Source of the DNA: Planctomycetota bacterium | GTDB taxonomy: Bacteria > Planctomycetota > UBA1135 > GCA-002686595 | Direction of reading: 5' to 3' | Length of the DNA: 64,000 nt | Assembly: GCA_014237855.1 (NCBI GenBank) | Contig: JABACD010000004.1 | Span: 1-64,000, forward strand | Shown here: positions 1 through 8,806 of the stretch, one piece after another | Position numbering within the stretch: position 1 is the first letter of the stretch | How the letters are laid out: every line of letters begins with the position of its first letter | Notes under the pieces: model-generated | The model's input: only the letters and a program-made list of their open reading frames with translations | Databases searched by the model: none | What the model was told of the DNA's origin: nothing | Made by a program: the position numbers and the translations under genes

Positions 1-83
1 AGGGCGGTGACCTGGGCCGAGGAGGTTGCCGAGGCGAGGAAAAGCGCACTCGAGGTGAGCGCCAGGATGCTGTGGAATCTCAT
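1..83 (-). CDS. N-terminus of a secreted protein (cut by window edge)
   Basis: The reverse strand opens with an ATG at 83 and reads without a stop to base 1, giving 27 residues. They form a textbook Sec signal peptide: MRFH, then a hydrophobic stretch (SILALTSSALFLASA), then a likely signal peptidase I site after TSSA, before QVTA. The rest of the gene lies outside the window, so its function cannot be told. No Shine-Dalgarno sequence is visible before the ATG. I infer an exported or periplasmic protein from the signal peptide alone. Confidence 0.6.
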   Translation of the reverse strand, partial: MRFHSILALTSSALFLASATSSAQVTA

Positions 84-440
84 GGGAACTTCGCGAATGA
101 ATCTTCAGTAGCGAGGGGGTGGGGAAGACCCTCTTATTTTTGCTGTAGTAGCCAGTTCTCACAAGGGGAAGATGTGGGCGAGACGGCGTCGGGGCTCAGA
201 ATACCCCACCTGGCCACAGGAGACGGCTGGCCGCGTGAATACTCACCTGGGCCATCCACTTACAGTTCCATCACGTAAAGGGATCCGGATTCTGGCCTCT
301 CAATGGAGTGAGGGCCTTGTTGAGCTGCCCACCTGGTGCCCTTGAAGGGCTCGAGAGGTCGGGCTCTCAAGCGAGTCGGGCCTGACCTGCCAGGTTGGCA
401 GGTCAGGCCCGCTGGGGATGTCGGCGGTGGTGGACAGTCC
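84..440. other. Intergenic region between a secreted protein and an ABC operon end
   Basis: This 357-base stretch holds the upstream region of the leftmost minus-strand gene and the 3' side of the ABC exporter operon. The only clear structure is the 16-bp inverted repeat at 377-411. Short open frames exist on both strands, but their translations are Gly/Pro/Arg-rich and resemble no family I recognise, so I do not call a gene. Confidence 0.6.
377..411 (-). terminator. Perfect 16-bp hairpin after the ABC exporter operon
   Basis: The arms 377-392 and 396-411 are perfect reverse complements (CGGGCCTGACCTGCCA), with a 3-base loop. The hairpin lies 29 bases past the stop of the last exporter gene on the minus strand. 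No T tract follows on either strand, so it is not a canonical intrinsic terminator. It could be a U-less terminator, a Rho-linked 3' end or an mRNA-stabilising stem. Confidence 0.6.
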
Positions 441-1229
441 TCAGGAGGAGGCAGAGCTGTAGGAGCGCAGGGCACGGTTCCAGAACCAGAGCAGGAAGCC
501 AAAGGCGAGGGGCGTGACGATCGCAATGTTCACCAGAGCGCTGCTGTCGGCTCCCTCGAAGAGTATCTGAGCTGGGCGGGACGCGACCAGCGAGAAGGGA
601 AGTACCGACACGAGGGCACGGCGCAGATAGCCACTGAAGATCCGCTCGGGACGCTCGGAGTACTTGGCAGCAGAGAAGAAGATCTCGCCCAGTCCTCGTG
701 CGCTCTGCAACCAGAAGACCGGAATCAGGAAACAGATGTGAAGCACAAAATAGAGCAGGGCTCCATTCAAGATCAGCGCCAAGTACAGCGTGACTCCTCC
801 GAGGTCAATGGGCGAGGACAGCTGTGTCAGTGACCAGGCAAATATCCCGACGGCCAGTACGAGGTTCAGGAAGGAGTTTGCCGCGAATTCGCGCAAGCTG
901 AGAAAGAAGAGAGATGACACCGGACGCATCAAGTAGTAGTCGAGGTCGCCCTTGTTGACAAGAATAGGAAGCATCCACATGTTGTTTGCAAACAGGGTCA
1001 TGTGAATGGCATCCACCAGGAAGAAGCCAGCAATGAAGACGAATGCTTGTGAGCGATCCCAGCCACCAAGCTCCTGGGTTTGACCATAGAGCACGGCAAA
1101 GAAGGCCAGCTGAGTGCCATAGAAGAAGAAGTCCATGACGACTCGGAAGAAGAAATCGAGCCGGAACTCCATGGCCTTGCTGAACGAGAAGCGCACGAAC
1201 TTCAGGTAGAGCCGAAGATAGCGTCCCAC
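441..1229 (-). CDS. ABC-2 type permease (COG3694-like), second subunit
   Basis: This 262-residue integral membrane protein belongs to the ABC-2 permease family (PF06182-like). It would form half of the membrane channel of the exporter whose ATPase lies two genes upstream. It begins GRYLRLYLKFVRF, has about six hydrophobic helices, and carries the family stretch NKGDLDYYLMRPVS near residue 100. The open frame runs further upstream, but I chose the GTG at 1229. It shares one base with the stop of the preceding permease (TAGTG), which fits translational coupling, and the family normally starts about here. Substrate unknown; COG4586/4587/3694 exporters are mostly uncharacterised. Confidence 0.85.
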   Translation of the reverse strand: MGRYLRLYLKFVRFSFSKAMEFRLDFFFRVVMDFFFYGTQLAFFAVLYGQTQELGGWDRSQAFVFIAGFFLVDAIHMTLFANNMWMLPILVNKGDLDYYLMRPVSSLFFLSLREFAANSFLNLVLAVGIFAWSLTQLSSPIDLGGVTLYLALILNGALLYFVLHICFLIPVFWLQSARGLGEIFFSAAKYSERPERIFSGYLRRALVSVLPFSLVASRPAQILFEGADSSALVNIAIVTPLAFGFLLWFWNRALRSYSSASS

Positions 1230-2038
1230 TAGATTCCAACCCCCGAGTAGCTGAGCATGCCACGCCTCCAGACGATCCGGGAGATCGCCATTGTCAGGAA
1301 GAACCAGAGGATGCTTATGGCCATTCCCTGGCTCCATTCTGCAGGGGAGACACGTCCCATGATGGTGTCCACGGGGAAGCCGTAGAAGTACCTGAACGGC
1401 AGCACTGTCAGCCAGGTTTGGCTCCAGTCCGGAAACATGGCGAGAGGGATCATGGCTCCTCCCAGGAGGCGTGCCACGAAGATCATCATGACCACCAGGC
1501 TCCATACATTGTCCGCCCAGAAGGCCACGAGCTGCAGCAGCCAGGAAATTGAGTAAAAGAGCAGGCTGGCGACGAAGAGAGCCATGACTCCCATGGTGAA
1601 GCTCGTCAGGGTGACCTGGACTTCCTTGGGGAAGGGCAAGACCAGGAGGTAGATCAGGCCTAGAACGGCAATCTGTACCAGGGTCGGCGTCGTTGCGCCC
1701 AGCCGCTGGGCGTACTTGAAGACAAAGTAGGAGCTCGGAAAGAGGAGGTAGCGAGAGAGCGTCCCGTCATAGATGTCCTGCGAGACATCATTCTGGCTGA
1801 AGGAATTGCCAACGAGCCTCCCCAGTAAGATGACCAGAACGTAGTACAGCACGATGCCATCGAAGCTGTAGCCGCCCTTGAGCTCGCCTGGCTCCACGAT
1901 GATTGCAGCCCAGAGGCTGTACACGAGCAGGAACTGTGCGAGGGATCCGAGGACCGAGTTGATCCAGAAGTCGATGCGGTAGCTCATCAGCTTGCGCGCC
2001 TCGATGGAGAGCACGTGGCGAAAGAGCTGAACCTTCAT
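1229..2038 (-). CDS. ABC-2 type permease (COG4587-like), first subunit
   Basis: A 269-residue membrane protein with a cytosolic start (MKVQLFRHVLSIEARKLMSY) and about six hydrophobic helices. The segment DIYDGTLSRYLLFPSSY near residues 90-105 is typical of the COG4587 permease that pairs with a COG3694 permease. Its ATG overlaps the stop of the upstream ATPase gene (ATGA, 4 bases), and its own stop touches the GTG of the next permease. The three genes therefore look like one translationally coupled exporter unit. Transport direction is inferred to be outward, as for other ABC-2 systems; the cargo cannot be read from the sequence. Confidence 0.87.
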   Translation of the reverse strand: MKVQLFRHVLSIEARKLMSYRIDFWINSVLGSLAQFLLVYSLWAAIIVEPGELKGGYSFDGIVLYYVLVILLGRLVGNSFSQNDVSQDIYDGTLSRYLLFPSSYFVFKYAQRLGATTPTLVQIAVLGLIYLLVLPFPKEVQVTLTSFTMGVMALFVASLLFYSISWLLQLVAFWADNVWSLVVMMIFVARLLGGAMIPLAMFPDWSQTWLTVLPFRYFYGFPVDTIMGRVSPAEWSQGMAISILWFFLTMAISRIVWRRGMLSYSGVGI

Positions 2039-3042
2039 CTATCGGCATCCTTGACGTGGCCGTCCCTGAATATCTGCTCGATCACACTCCCAATCTCGAC
2101 CTCTTCGATGGTGATATCCGCGATGGGGAAGGAAACCAGGAGCTGCTGGGCGCTGCTCGTGACGCCATCGCGAGGTACCTGCAGCCTCACATGGTCGGCG
2201 TCCAGTGCCAGTACCTGTCCGGGAAGTGTCTCGGCAGTGGGAAGGCGCTCAGGATCCACGCCAGATTGAAAGTGGGCAGTCAGGATCTTGTTTGGCGAGT
2301 AGGTCTCCATGACCTGCTCGAGTGCACCATCAAATACGATCCTGCCTTTTTGCATCAAGAGAATGCGTTCACACAGCTCCTCGATGTCATCCATGTAGTG
2401 GCTGGTCAGGATCATCGCGGGCTTATGATCTTCCCTGTACTGAAGAAGGAACTCGCGGATGGCTCGTTGTGCGGTCAGGTCGAGTCCAATCGTTGGCTCA
2501 TCCAAGAAGACCACCTTCGGAGCGTGAAGCAGGGTGGAGATCAGCTCCATCTTCATTCGTTCGCCAAGAGAGAGTCGGCGAATTTGCACATGCAGTTCGT
2601 CTCCGATTCCAAGGGCCTGGCACAGGTAGTCGAGGCGCTGGGAGTAATCGCTATCCTCGATCTGGTAGATCTCCTTGAGGAGGAGAAAGCAGTCTGCCGC
2701 AGGTAGGTCCCACCAGAGAGATGCCTTCTGCCCCATGATCAGGGCTATTCTTCGGCGGAGTTCATTGGAGCGCTTCCAGGGCTGATGTCCTAGAACCTCC
2801 GCGGTTCCTGCGGTGGGGTGGACGATACCGGCGAGCATCTTCACCAGGGTGGTCTTGCCTGCACCGTTGGCCCCCACGAGTCCCACGATTTCCCCCTCGT
2901 CTATGTCGAAGCTGGCTTCGATGACTGCTTGCTTGATGATCTTCTTGCGATAGATGAGCGAGCGGACAGACGCGAGGAATCCAGGTTGCTTCTCGTGGAC
3001 CGTGAATGTTCGGCTGAGTTTTTCGGCGTGAATGATGGCCAT
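2035..3042 (-). CDS. ABC exporter ATP-binding protein (COG4586-like)
   Basis: This 335-residue ATPase should power the two permeases encoded just downstream. Walker A is GANGAGKT (57-64), the signature is LSLGE (157-161), Walker B is VVFLDEP (177-183), and the H-loop follows in LTSHYMDD. The N-terminus has the extra basic stretch (FLASVRSLIYRKK) typical of COG4586 ATPases, and about 80 C-terminal residues lie beyond the nucleotide-binding fold. The gene starts 36 bases after an M28-family lipoprotein gene on the same strand, so all four may be one transcript. It overlaps the next gene by 4 bases. Confidence 0.92.
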   Translation of the reverse strand: MAIIHAEKLSRTFTVHEKQPGFLASVRSLIYRKKIIKQAVIEASFDIDEGEIVGLVGANGAGKTTLVKMLAGIVHPTAGTAEVLGHQPWKRSNELRRRIALIMGQKASLWWDLPAADCFLLLKEIYQIEDSDYSQRLDYLCQALGIGDELHVQIRRLSLGERMKMELISTLLHAPKVVFLDEPTIGLDLTAQRAIREFLLQYREDHKPAMILTSHYMDDIEELCERILLMQKGRIVFDGALEQVMETYSPNKILTAHFQSGVDPERLPTAETLPGQVLALDADHVRLQVPRDGVTSSAQQLLVSFPIADITIEEVEIGSVIEQIFRDGHVKDADR

Positions 3043-3078
3043 GGCCTGAGAGAAGATCTGCGACTGGACTTGCTAGGA

Positions 3079-4044
3079 TCAGTGCTTGCCGTACCTTGAT
3101 TCCACTCTCGGCAGTGCTGCGAGTATGAGGTTGCCGACCTTTTCCAGGCTGGCCTGGGAGCACTTGTCTACTGTGTCTTCCTCTGTGTGCCAGTACTCGT
3201 TAGCTATCTTGCCGTAGCGCAAATCGATCAAGTCAACTGAAGGTATCCCGAACTCGGCAAAGGACTGGTGGTCGTCCTTGATTGGCATTGGGAATCGCGC
3301 AAAGAGGTTGGGCATGCCAATATCCTTGGAGGTGTCCACAAAGATCTGGAGTAGCTCTCGATTGGAATTCGAGTCCCGTTCGAGTTGAAGGTCCGCATCG
3401 CCGACGAGGTCCAGAAGGATGAAGGCCTTGGTTCGTTTCAGGGCTCCCTTGGTCCTTGTCAGCTGCCGGACGTGGTAGCGCGATCCGTAACGGTTGTCTG
3501 GGTCTTCCCAGTACTCACGTACGGCCTCTTCTCCATCCAGGAAAAGGAAGCGGTAGCTGACATCGCGGGCTGGGCCCTTCGCGATCGTACGAGCAAGCTC
3601 GAGTAGTACGGCGACCTCCGAAGCCCCGTCATTGGCACCAACAAACCGGAATGGCATCTTCTTGGTGTCGAAGTGGGCACCCAGGACGATCATGGGTGCC
3701 GGGGCACCCTTTGGACCCGCGGGGGCCTCCAGGTCGGAGTAGATGTTCTCCATGGCGATTGCACCCCCTGGGGCCTCCTCGGCGGTGAAGGGCTCCCGTA
3801 CCGGCGTGAGGCCACTGGCCTTGAGGTCCTCAACGATCCAGTCTCGTAGGAGCGCGTTGGCCTGGCTGCCGGACGGGCGTGGCCCGAGTTCAACCTGCTC
3901 GACGAGGAGCTTCCAGGCACGATCTCCATCAAAAGGAAGTGCGGCGGCCGGGGTCTCGGGGGGGGAGGCGGTACCTCCTTGGCATCCAGTGAGGCCAAGG
4001 AGCAGCGTGCCGACCAGTTGCGAGAGATGGGTGGAATGGGGCAT
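3079..4044 (-). CDS. Glutaminyl-cyclase-like M28 family lipoprotein
   Basis: A 321-residue protein of the M28 metallopeptidase / glutaminyl-peptide cyclotransferase family. A lipobox (GLTGC, Cys21) predicts attachment to a membrane on the outer face. Likely zinc-site residues are H124 and D126 (GAHFD), D139 (GANDGASE), E172/E173 (LDGEE) and H286 (EYWHTEED); DDHQSF at 257-262 is also typical of the cyclase branch. Cyclases turn N-terminal Gln into pyroglutamate, while aminopeptidases of the same fold remove residues. The spacing favours a cyclase-like enzyme, but activity is not proven. It heads a possible operon with the ABC exporter. A TATGAT box sits 6 bases before its ATG. Confidence 0.82.
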   Translation of the reverse strand: MPHSTHLSQLVGTLLLGLTGCQGGTASPPETPAAALPFDGDRAWKLLVEQVELGPRPSGSQANALLRDWIVEDLKASGLTPVREPFTAEEAPGGAIAMENIYSDLEAPAGPKGAPAPMIVLGAHFDTKKMPFRFVGANDGASEVAVLLELARTIAKGPARDVSYRFLFLDGEEAVREYWEDPDNRYGSRYHVRQLTRTKGALKRTKAFILLDLVGDADLQLERDSNSNRELLQIFVDTSKDIGMPNLFARFPMPIKDDHQSFAEFGIPSVDLIDLRYGKIANEYWHTEEDTVDKCSQASLEKVGNLILAALPRVESRYGKH

Positions 4045-4050
4045 GGGGTG

Positions 4051-4056
4051 ATCATA
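4051..4056 (-). promoter_or_regulatory. -10 box (TATGAT) of a putative leaderless promoter
   Basis: On the minus strand TATGAT, one mismatch from the sigma-70 consensus TATAAT, ends 6 bases before the ATG of the M28 lipoprotein. Transcription from this box would begin at or near the start codon. No convincing -35 box is seen at 16-18 bases. Confidence 0.5.
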
Positions 4057-4179
4057 ACGGCCACTTGAGATGGGGCCAGACCCATCTCTGGGCCTGCCGA
4101 ACGCGTAATCCTTCAGAGTTTTGTATCAGATCCACGAAGAAGAAGACGCGTTCCCCTCTCGTGCGAATTTGGCTCTTTT

Positions 4180-4200
4180 CCCCTGGGATTACCCCAGGGG
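4180..4200 (+). promoter_or_regulatory. 8-bp inverted repeat in front of prkA
   Basis: CCCCTGGG (4180-4187) and CCCAGGGG (4193-4200) form a perfect palindrome around a 5-base loop, 24 bases before the prkA ATG. It could be an operator or a 5' UTR hairpin. The 180-base divergent region holds no other clear structure. Confidence 0.4.
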
Positions 4201-4224
4201 CATTGACTACGGACAACCAGACGA

Positions 4225-6276
4225 ATGACAGATCACAGCGGAAATTTCTACGACTTGATCCAGGCTGACGCAGAGGCCGAACGATTCAAGAACCTGACCT
4301 GGGAGGGCTCCTTCGAGGAGTACCTCGCGCTGGTGGAAAAGAACCCGCTTGTGGCCAGGAACTCGTGGCAGCGTCTCTATGACATGATTCGCTCCCACGG
4401 CTTTGAAGAGCCGAGCACTCCCAACGGCCCACGATCCTGGGGCCTGTTCAAGGATCCCCTGGGCGATGGCCAGGATGCGATCTTTGGTCTTGATGAACCC
4501 CTGAACAAGCTGGTTCAGACGATTCGTGCGGGGGCCTGTGGGTTTGGCCCTGAGCGCAGAGTGATCCTGCTGCATGGCCCCGTCGGTAGCGCCAAGAGCA
4601 CCGTTGCACGGCTCCTGAAGAAGGCCCTTGAGGTCTACTCGGCAACTGACGAGGGCGCACTCTACTCATTCAGCTGGCACGTCGACGACGAGGTTGTTCC
4701 CTCTCCGATGCATCAGGAGCCCCTGCTGCTGGTCCCGGAGGATTCCAGGGCCGAGATCTACGAGCGCCTCAATAACACGGAACGTGCGGAGTACGAACTG
4801 GGCCTGGAGGGCGAGCTGGATCCGGTCAGCCGCTTCTACTACCAGATGTTGATGGAGCGCTATGACGGCGACTGGAAGAAGGTTGTCAGTCATGTCCGAG
4901 TAAGGCGCCTGGTCCTGTCGGAATCCGACAGGGTTGGAATCGGTACCTTCCAACCGAAGGACGAAAAAAACCAGGATTCCACCGAGCTAACCGGCGACCT
5001 GAACTACCGCAAGATCGCCGAGTATGGCTCTGACTCCGATCCACGCGCCTTCAACTTTGATGGCGAATTCAATATCGCCAATCGCGGGCTCCTCGAGTTC
5101 GTGGAGGTGTTGAAGCTGGATGTCGCCTTCCTCTATGACCTTCTCGGAGCCACTCAGGAGCACTCCATCAAGCCGCGTAAGTTCGCGCAGACCTCGATCG
5201 ATGAGGTGATCATCGGGCACACCAACGAGCCCGAGTACAAGAAGCTGCAGTCGAATGACTTGATGGAGGCCTTCCGTGACCGGACGATCAAGATCGACAT
5301 TCCTTACAACCTCTCGCTCAACGATGAGGTACGGATCTACCGTCGCCAGTTCCGAAGTGCGAAGAGCACCGCTCGCAAGGCGGCCCCTCACACTCTTGAG
5401 ATCGCGGCGATGTGGGCTGTACTCAGCAGACTCGAGGACCCTTCACATCCGAATCTGACCCTGCTTCAAAAGGTCAAGCTCTACTCGGGCGATGCCGTCT
5501 CCGGGTTTACCAAGGAGAATGTCAGGGAGATGAAGCTGGCCGCTGCTCGCGAGGGAATGGTCGGCATCAGTCCTCGCTATGTGCAGGACTCGATTGCCAA
5601 CTGCCTGGTCTCGGATCGCCCTGTGATCAGTGGACTCGATGTACTCGACTCGCTGGAGAGTGGGCTGAAGAATCACAGTCTGATCTCGAATGAGGAGACT
5701 CGTAACCGTTACTGCCAGCTGATTCATCTGGCAAGAGAGGCGTACGAGGAGATCATCAAGCGAGAGGTGCAGATCGCCATCTCTGCGGATCAGGAGGCGA
5801 TTGATCGTCTCTGCAGCAAGTACATCGACAACGTCAAGGCTTACGTGACCTCAGAGATGCTTGTTGATCCGGCGGGGCGGGAGCGTGACCCTGACGAGCG
5901 TCTGATGCGATCGATCGAGGAGAAGATCAACATCCCCGATGGAAGAAAGGACGACTTCCGTCACGAGCTGATGAACTACATCGCAGCTGTCCACCTCGAG
6001 GGTGAGACCTTTGACTACCGTCAGAATGATCGCCTCTGCCGTGCGCTTGAACTCAAGATGTTCGAGGATCGTCGCGACACGATCCAGCTGACCTCTCTCG
6101 TGTCTACAGTGGTTGATCCGGATACTCAGGAGAAGATCTCGGTCATCCGGGACAGGCTCTGTCGAGAGTTCGGATACGACGAACTGTCAGCGGATGAGGT
6201 CTTGCAGCACGTTGCCGGGCTCTTCGCGCGAGGTGATGCCAAGGACGCAGAAGAGGAACCGGAAGTCGCTGCCTAG
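4225..6276 (+). CDS. prkA: PrkA-family serine protein kinase / AAA protein
   Basis: This 683-residue protein is a close match in layout to YeaG/PrkA (E. coli YeaG is about 640 residues). An N-terminal PrkA AAA domain carries Walker A GPVGSAKS (118-125), and the C-terminal PrkA kinase domain follows. In E. coli and Bacillus the protein is linked to nitrogen stress, stationary phase or sporulation signalling; whether its main activity is kinase or Lon-like is debated. It is the first gene of prkA-yeaH-spoVR, a widely conserved trio, and a strong Shine-Dalgarno site follows it for the next gene. The ATG at 4225 gives the usual family N-terminus. A short inverted repeat precedes it. Confidence 0.95.
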   Translation: MTDHSGNFYDLIQADAEAERFKNLTWEGSFEEYLALVEKNPLVARNSWQRLYDMIRSHGFEEPSTPNGPRSWGLFKDPLGDGQDAIFGLDEPLNKLVQTIRAGACGFGPERRVILLHGPVGSAKSTVARLLKKALEVYSATDEGALYSFSWHVDDEVVPSPMHQEPLLLVPEDSRAEIYERLNNTERAEYELGLEGELDPVSRFYYQMLMERYDGDWKKVVSHVRVRRLVLSESDRVGIGTFQPKDEKNQDSTELTGDLNYRKIAEYGSDSDPRAFNFDGEFNIANRGLLEFVEVLKLDVAFLYDLLGATQEHSIKPRKFAQTSIDEVIIGHTNEPEYKKLQSNDLMEAFRDRTIKIDIPYNLSLNDEVRIYRRQFRSAKSTARKAAPHTLEIAAMWAVLSRLEDPSHPNLTLLQKVKLYSGDAVSGFTKENVREMKLAAAREGMVGISPRYVQDSIANCLVSDRPVISGLDVLDSLESGLKNHSLISNEETRNRYCQLIHLAREAYEEIIKREVQIAISADQEAIDRLCSKYIDNVKAYVTSEMLVDPAGRERDPDERLMRSIEEKINIPDGRKDDFRHELMNYIAAVHLEGETFDYRQNDRLCRALELKMFEDRRDTIQLTSLVSTVVDPDTQEKISVIRDRLCREFGYDELSADEVLQHVAGLFARGDAKDAEEEPEVAA

Positions 6277-6287
6277 GAGGGCCTGGA

Positions 6288-7394
6288 ATGCACCGGATCG
6301 AAAGAGATCGGACCCGCTTCAGGGAGATCGTTCGTGGACGCCTGCGCAAGGACCTGCGCAAGTACCTGTCGAGTACCGAGCTTCTCGGGAGACGGGGAGA
6401 CAAGGCGGTCTCGATTCCCATTCCTCAGATCGAGCTTCCGCGATTTCGCTTTGGCGACAACTCGAAGCAGGGGGTGGGGCAAGGGCCCGGTGAAGAGGGC
6501 GAGGCCGTCGAGGGAGATGCTCAGGAAGGCGAGGGCGCTGGCAGCGCCGGTGACCAGGCTGGAAATCACATCCTTGAAGTCGATGTGGACCTCAAGGAGC
6601 TTGCCGAGATGCTTGGCGAGGAGCTTCAGCTCCCGAATATCGAGCCCCGCGGCGATCGCCAGCTCTCGACAGAGGGTGGCAAGTACACCGGTATCCGTCA
6701 GACGGGGCCGAAGTCCCTGCGGCACTTCCGCCGTACCTACGATCGCGCGCTCCGACGTGTGATCGCTTCGGGAGAGTGGGACCCAAGAAATCCCCAGGTC
6801 ATTCCGATCCATGATGACGAGCGGATCAGGAATCGGAAGTCAGTCAGCAAGCCCGAATCGTCAGCAGTCATCTTTCACATCATGGATGTTTCTGGCTCGA
6901 TGGGGCGCGAGCAGAAGGATGTGGTCCGGATCAAGGCCTTCTGGATCGATACCTGGCTGCGCAGTCAGTACGACAATCTGGAGGTGGTCTACATCGTTCA
7001 CGATGCGGTGGCGCGCATTGTTGACCAGGAGACCTTCTTCCACTTGCGAGAATCAGGTGGCACCAAGATCTCCTCGGCCTATGAACTATTTCTCGACCAA
7101 ATCCTCGAGAAGTATCGGGCCGAGGAATGGAACATCTATCCCTTCCACTACTCTGATGGCGACAATTGGTCTGCCCGGGATACCGAGCGCTGTGTTGGCT
7201 TGTTGCGCGACGAGATTCTCCCTCGCGTCAATCAGTTCTGCTACGGCCAGGTGAAGAGCGCCTATGGCTCAGGCCAGTTCAAGAAGGACCTCGATGGGGC
7301 ACTCGGGAGCATGGAGTGCTTGATCACAGCCGCTGTGGACGATCGAGAGGGCGTGCCCGATGCAATTCGAGCCTTCCTTGGTGGAGGGGCCTGA
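6288..7394 (+). CDS. yeaH: YeaH/YhbH family (DUF444) von Willebrand-A-like protein
   Basis: A 368-residue DUF444 protein, somewhat shorter than E. coli YeaH (about 427). The N-terminal half is charged and low in complexity (GEEGEAVEGDAQEGEG region). The C-terminal half has a von Willebrand-A-like fold with a MIDAS motif, D200-x-S202-x-S204 (MDVSGSMG). These proteins act with PrkA; the mechanism is unknown. An AGGAGG at about 6275-6280 lies just before the ATG, one of the few clear ribosome sites in this window. Its stop overlaps the start of spoVR (TGATG), so the two are likely translated together. Confidence 0.93.
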   Translation: MHRIERDRTRFREIVRGRLRKDLRKYLSSTELLGRRGDKAVSIPIPQIELPRFRFGDNSKQGVGQGPGEEGEAVEGDAQEGEGAGSAGDQAGNHILEVDVDLKELAEMLGEELQLPNIEPRGDRQLSTEGGKYTGIRQTGPKSLRHFRRTYDRALRRVIASGEWDPRNPQVIPIHDDERIRNRKSVSKPESSAVIFHIMDVSGSMGREQKDVVRIKAFWIDTWLRSQYDNLEVVYIVHDAVARIVDQETFFHLRESGGTKISSAYELFLDQILEKYRAEEWNIYPFHYSDGDNWSARDTERCVGLLRDEILPRVNQFCYGQVKSAYGSGQFKKDLDGALGSMECLITAAVDDREGVPDAIRAFLGGGA

Positions 7395-8806
7395 TGGTCA
7401 GAACCGAACCCTTGCCGCCCTATCTGCGCCAGCAGAACCTGGAGATCGAGGAGATCGCACGCTCTGCGGGTCTGGATTTCTTTCAGGTCATATTCGAACT
7501 GCTCGATGCACGCGACGTGAACGCCCTGGCGGCGTACACGGGCTTTCCGGTTCGATATCCCTCCTGGCGCTTCGGCATGGAATTCGAGCGCCTGGATAAG
7601 GGCTACTCCTGGGGTCTCTCAAAGATCTACGAGCTGGTCATCAACAATGATCCAACCTACGCCTACCTCGTTCGCTCCAATTCGCCAATGGAGCAGAAGC
7701 TGGTGATGGCCCATGTCTACGGGCACGCAGACTTCTTCAAGAACAACATCTGGTTTCAGCCCACCGAGCGTCAGATGGTCAGTGCGATGGCGGCGAATGG
7801 AACCCGTGTGCGGCGCTACATCGATACCTACGGCCAGGAGGAGGTCGAGAAGTTCCTCGACATGGCGCTCGCTCTGGATGATCTGATCGATCCCTACATG
7901 CCCTTGAAGGAATTCAGGAAGAGCAAGGGACCCCGCAGAAAGCCCGTCACCCCGCTGGAGCGGGCCCGGATCTCTCTGGACGCGACCATCGGCGTCTCAC
8001 AGGTAGAGGAGGCCTCCACGGAGGATGAAGGGGGCGAGATTGTAGCCACCGACCTGCTCGGCTTCCTGGCGAAGGAAGCTGATTTGGCCGAGTGGCAGCG
8101 TGACATCCTTCAAATCGTTCGTTCAGAGGCTTACTACTTTGCCCCGCAGCGGATGACGAAGATCATCAACGAGGGCTGGGCCTCATTCTGGCACAGTCGG
8201 ATCATGACGCGCTCACTGCTGGGGGCCTCGGATGTCGTTGACTTTGCTGACTGCCACTCTGGTGCCACGGCCAATCAGCCAGGGCAGCTCAATCCCTACA
8301 AGCTTGGGATCGAGCTCTTTCGCTACGCTGAGGAGAAGGGAATGGACCTCTTCCGGCTACGCGCAATTCACAACGATGTGTCGTTCATTGATGCGGTGGT
8401 GGATGAGGAGTTTGCGCGCCGTTCGAACCTGTTCCTCTATCATCGAAACTCACGGACGGGCCGCATGGAGATCGCCGATCGCGATTGGCGGCCGATCAAG
8501 GCTCAGCTGCTGACGTCCCTTACAGGTGGCGGCATCCCTCAAATCGAGCTGGTGGATGCAAACCACGACGGTCGTGGCGAGCTCCTCTTGAAGCATCAGT
8601 TCGATGGCCGTGAGCTTCAGCTGGATCAAGCCGGCGAGACTCTCAAGCAGGTCTCCATGATCTGGAAACGCCCTTGTCATCTCCTCACTCAGGCGGAGGG
8701 GTGTCCCCTTCGATTGACCACTGATGGGGTCACGGTGAGTCGCGTGGAGACCGAGGAGGAGGGAGAGCAGGAAGGAGAGGCCGCCGATGACCGCATTGCG
8801 GGCTGA
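7394..8806 (+). CDS. spoVR: SpoVR family protein
   Basis: This 470-residue protein matches the SpoVR/YcgB family (about 470-510 residues). Family hallmarks include YSWGLSKIYELVINNDP near the N-terminus and NEGWASFWHSRIMTR in the middle. SpoVR is needed for spore cortex formation in Bacillus; in non-sporulating bacteria it travels with PrkA and YeaH and has no settled biochemical role. The open frame extends 76 codons upstream, but that part is an out-of-frame read of yeaH. The ATG at 7394 shares a base with the yeaH stop and gives the correct family start. The acidic C-terminal tail (EEGEQEGEA) is unremarkable. Confidence 0.95.
   Translation: MVRTEPLPPYLRQQNLEIEEIARSAGLDFFQVIFELLDARDVNALAAYTGFPVRYPSWRFGMEFERLDKGYSWGLSKIYELVINNDPTYAYLVRSNSPMEQKLVMAHVYGHADFFKNNIWFQPTERQMVSAMAANGTRVRRYIDTYGQEEVEKFLDMALALDDLIDPYMPLKEFRKSKGPRRKPVTPLERARISLDATIGVSQVEEASTEDEGGEIVATDLLGFLAKEADLAEWQRDILQIVRSEAYYFAPQRMTKIINEGWASFWHSRIMTRSLLGASDVVDFADCHSGATANQPGQLNPYKLGIELFRYAEEKGMDLFRLRAIHNDVSFIDAVVDEEFARRSNLFLYHRNSRTGRMEIADRDWRPIKAQLLTSLTGGGIPQIELVDANHDGRGELLLKHQFDGRELQLDQAGETLKQVSMIWKRPCHLLTQAEGCPLRLTTDGVTVSRVETEEEGEQEGEAADDRIAG

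Noticed and set aside
72-278. 68-codon plus-strand ORF near the left end
   Set aside because: No family resemblance, and it overlaps the signal-peptide start on the minus strand.
441-1505. Full-length 354-codon minus-strand frame as the permease gene
   Set aside because: The first 92 codons overlap the upstream permease gene in another frame and read as unrelated Pro/His-rich sequence; the GTG at 1229 (TAGTG junction) fits the family.
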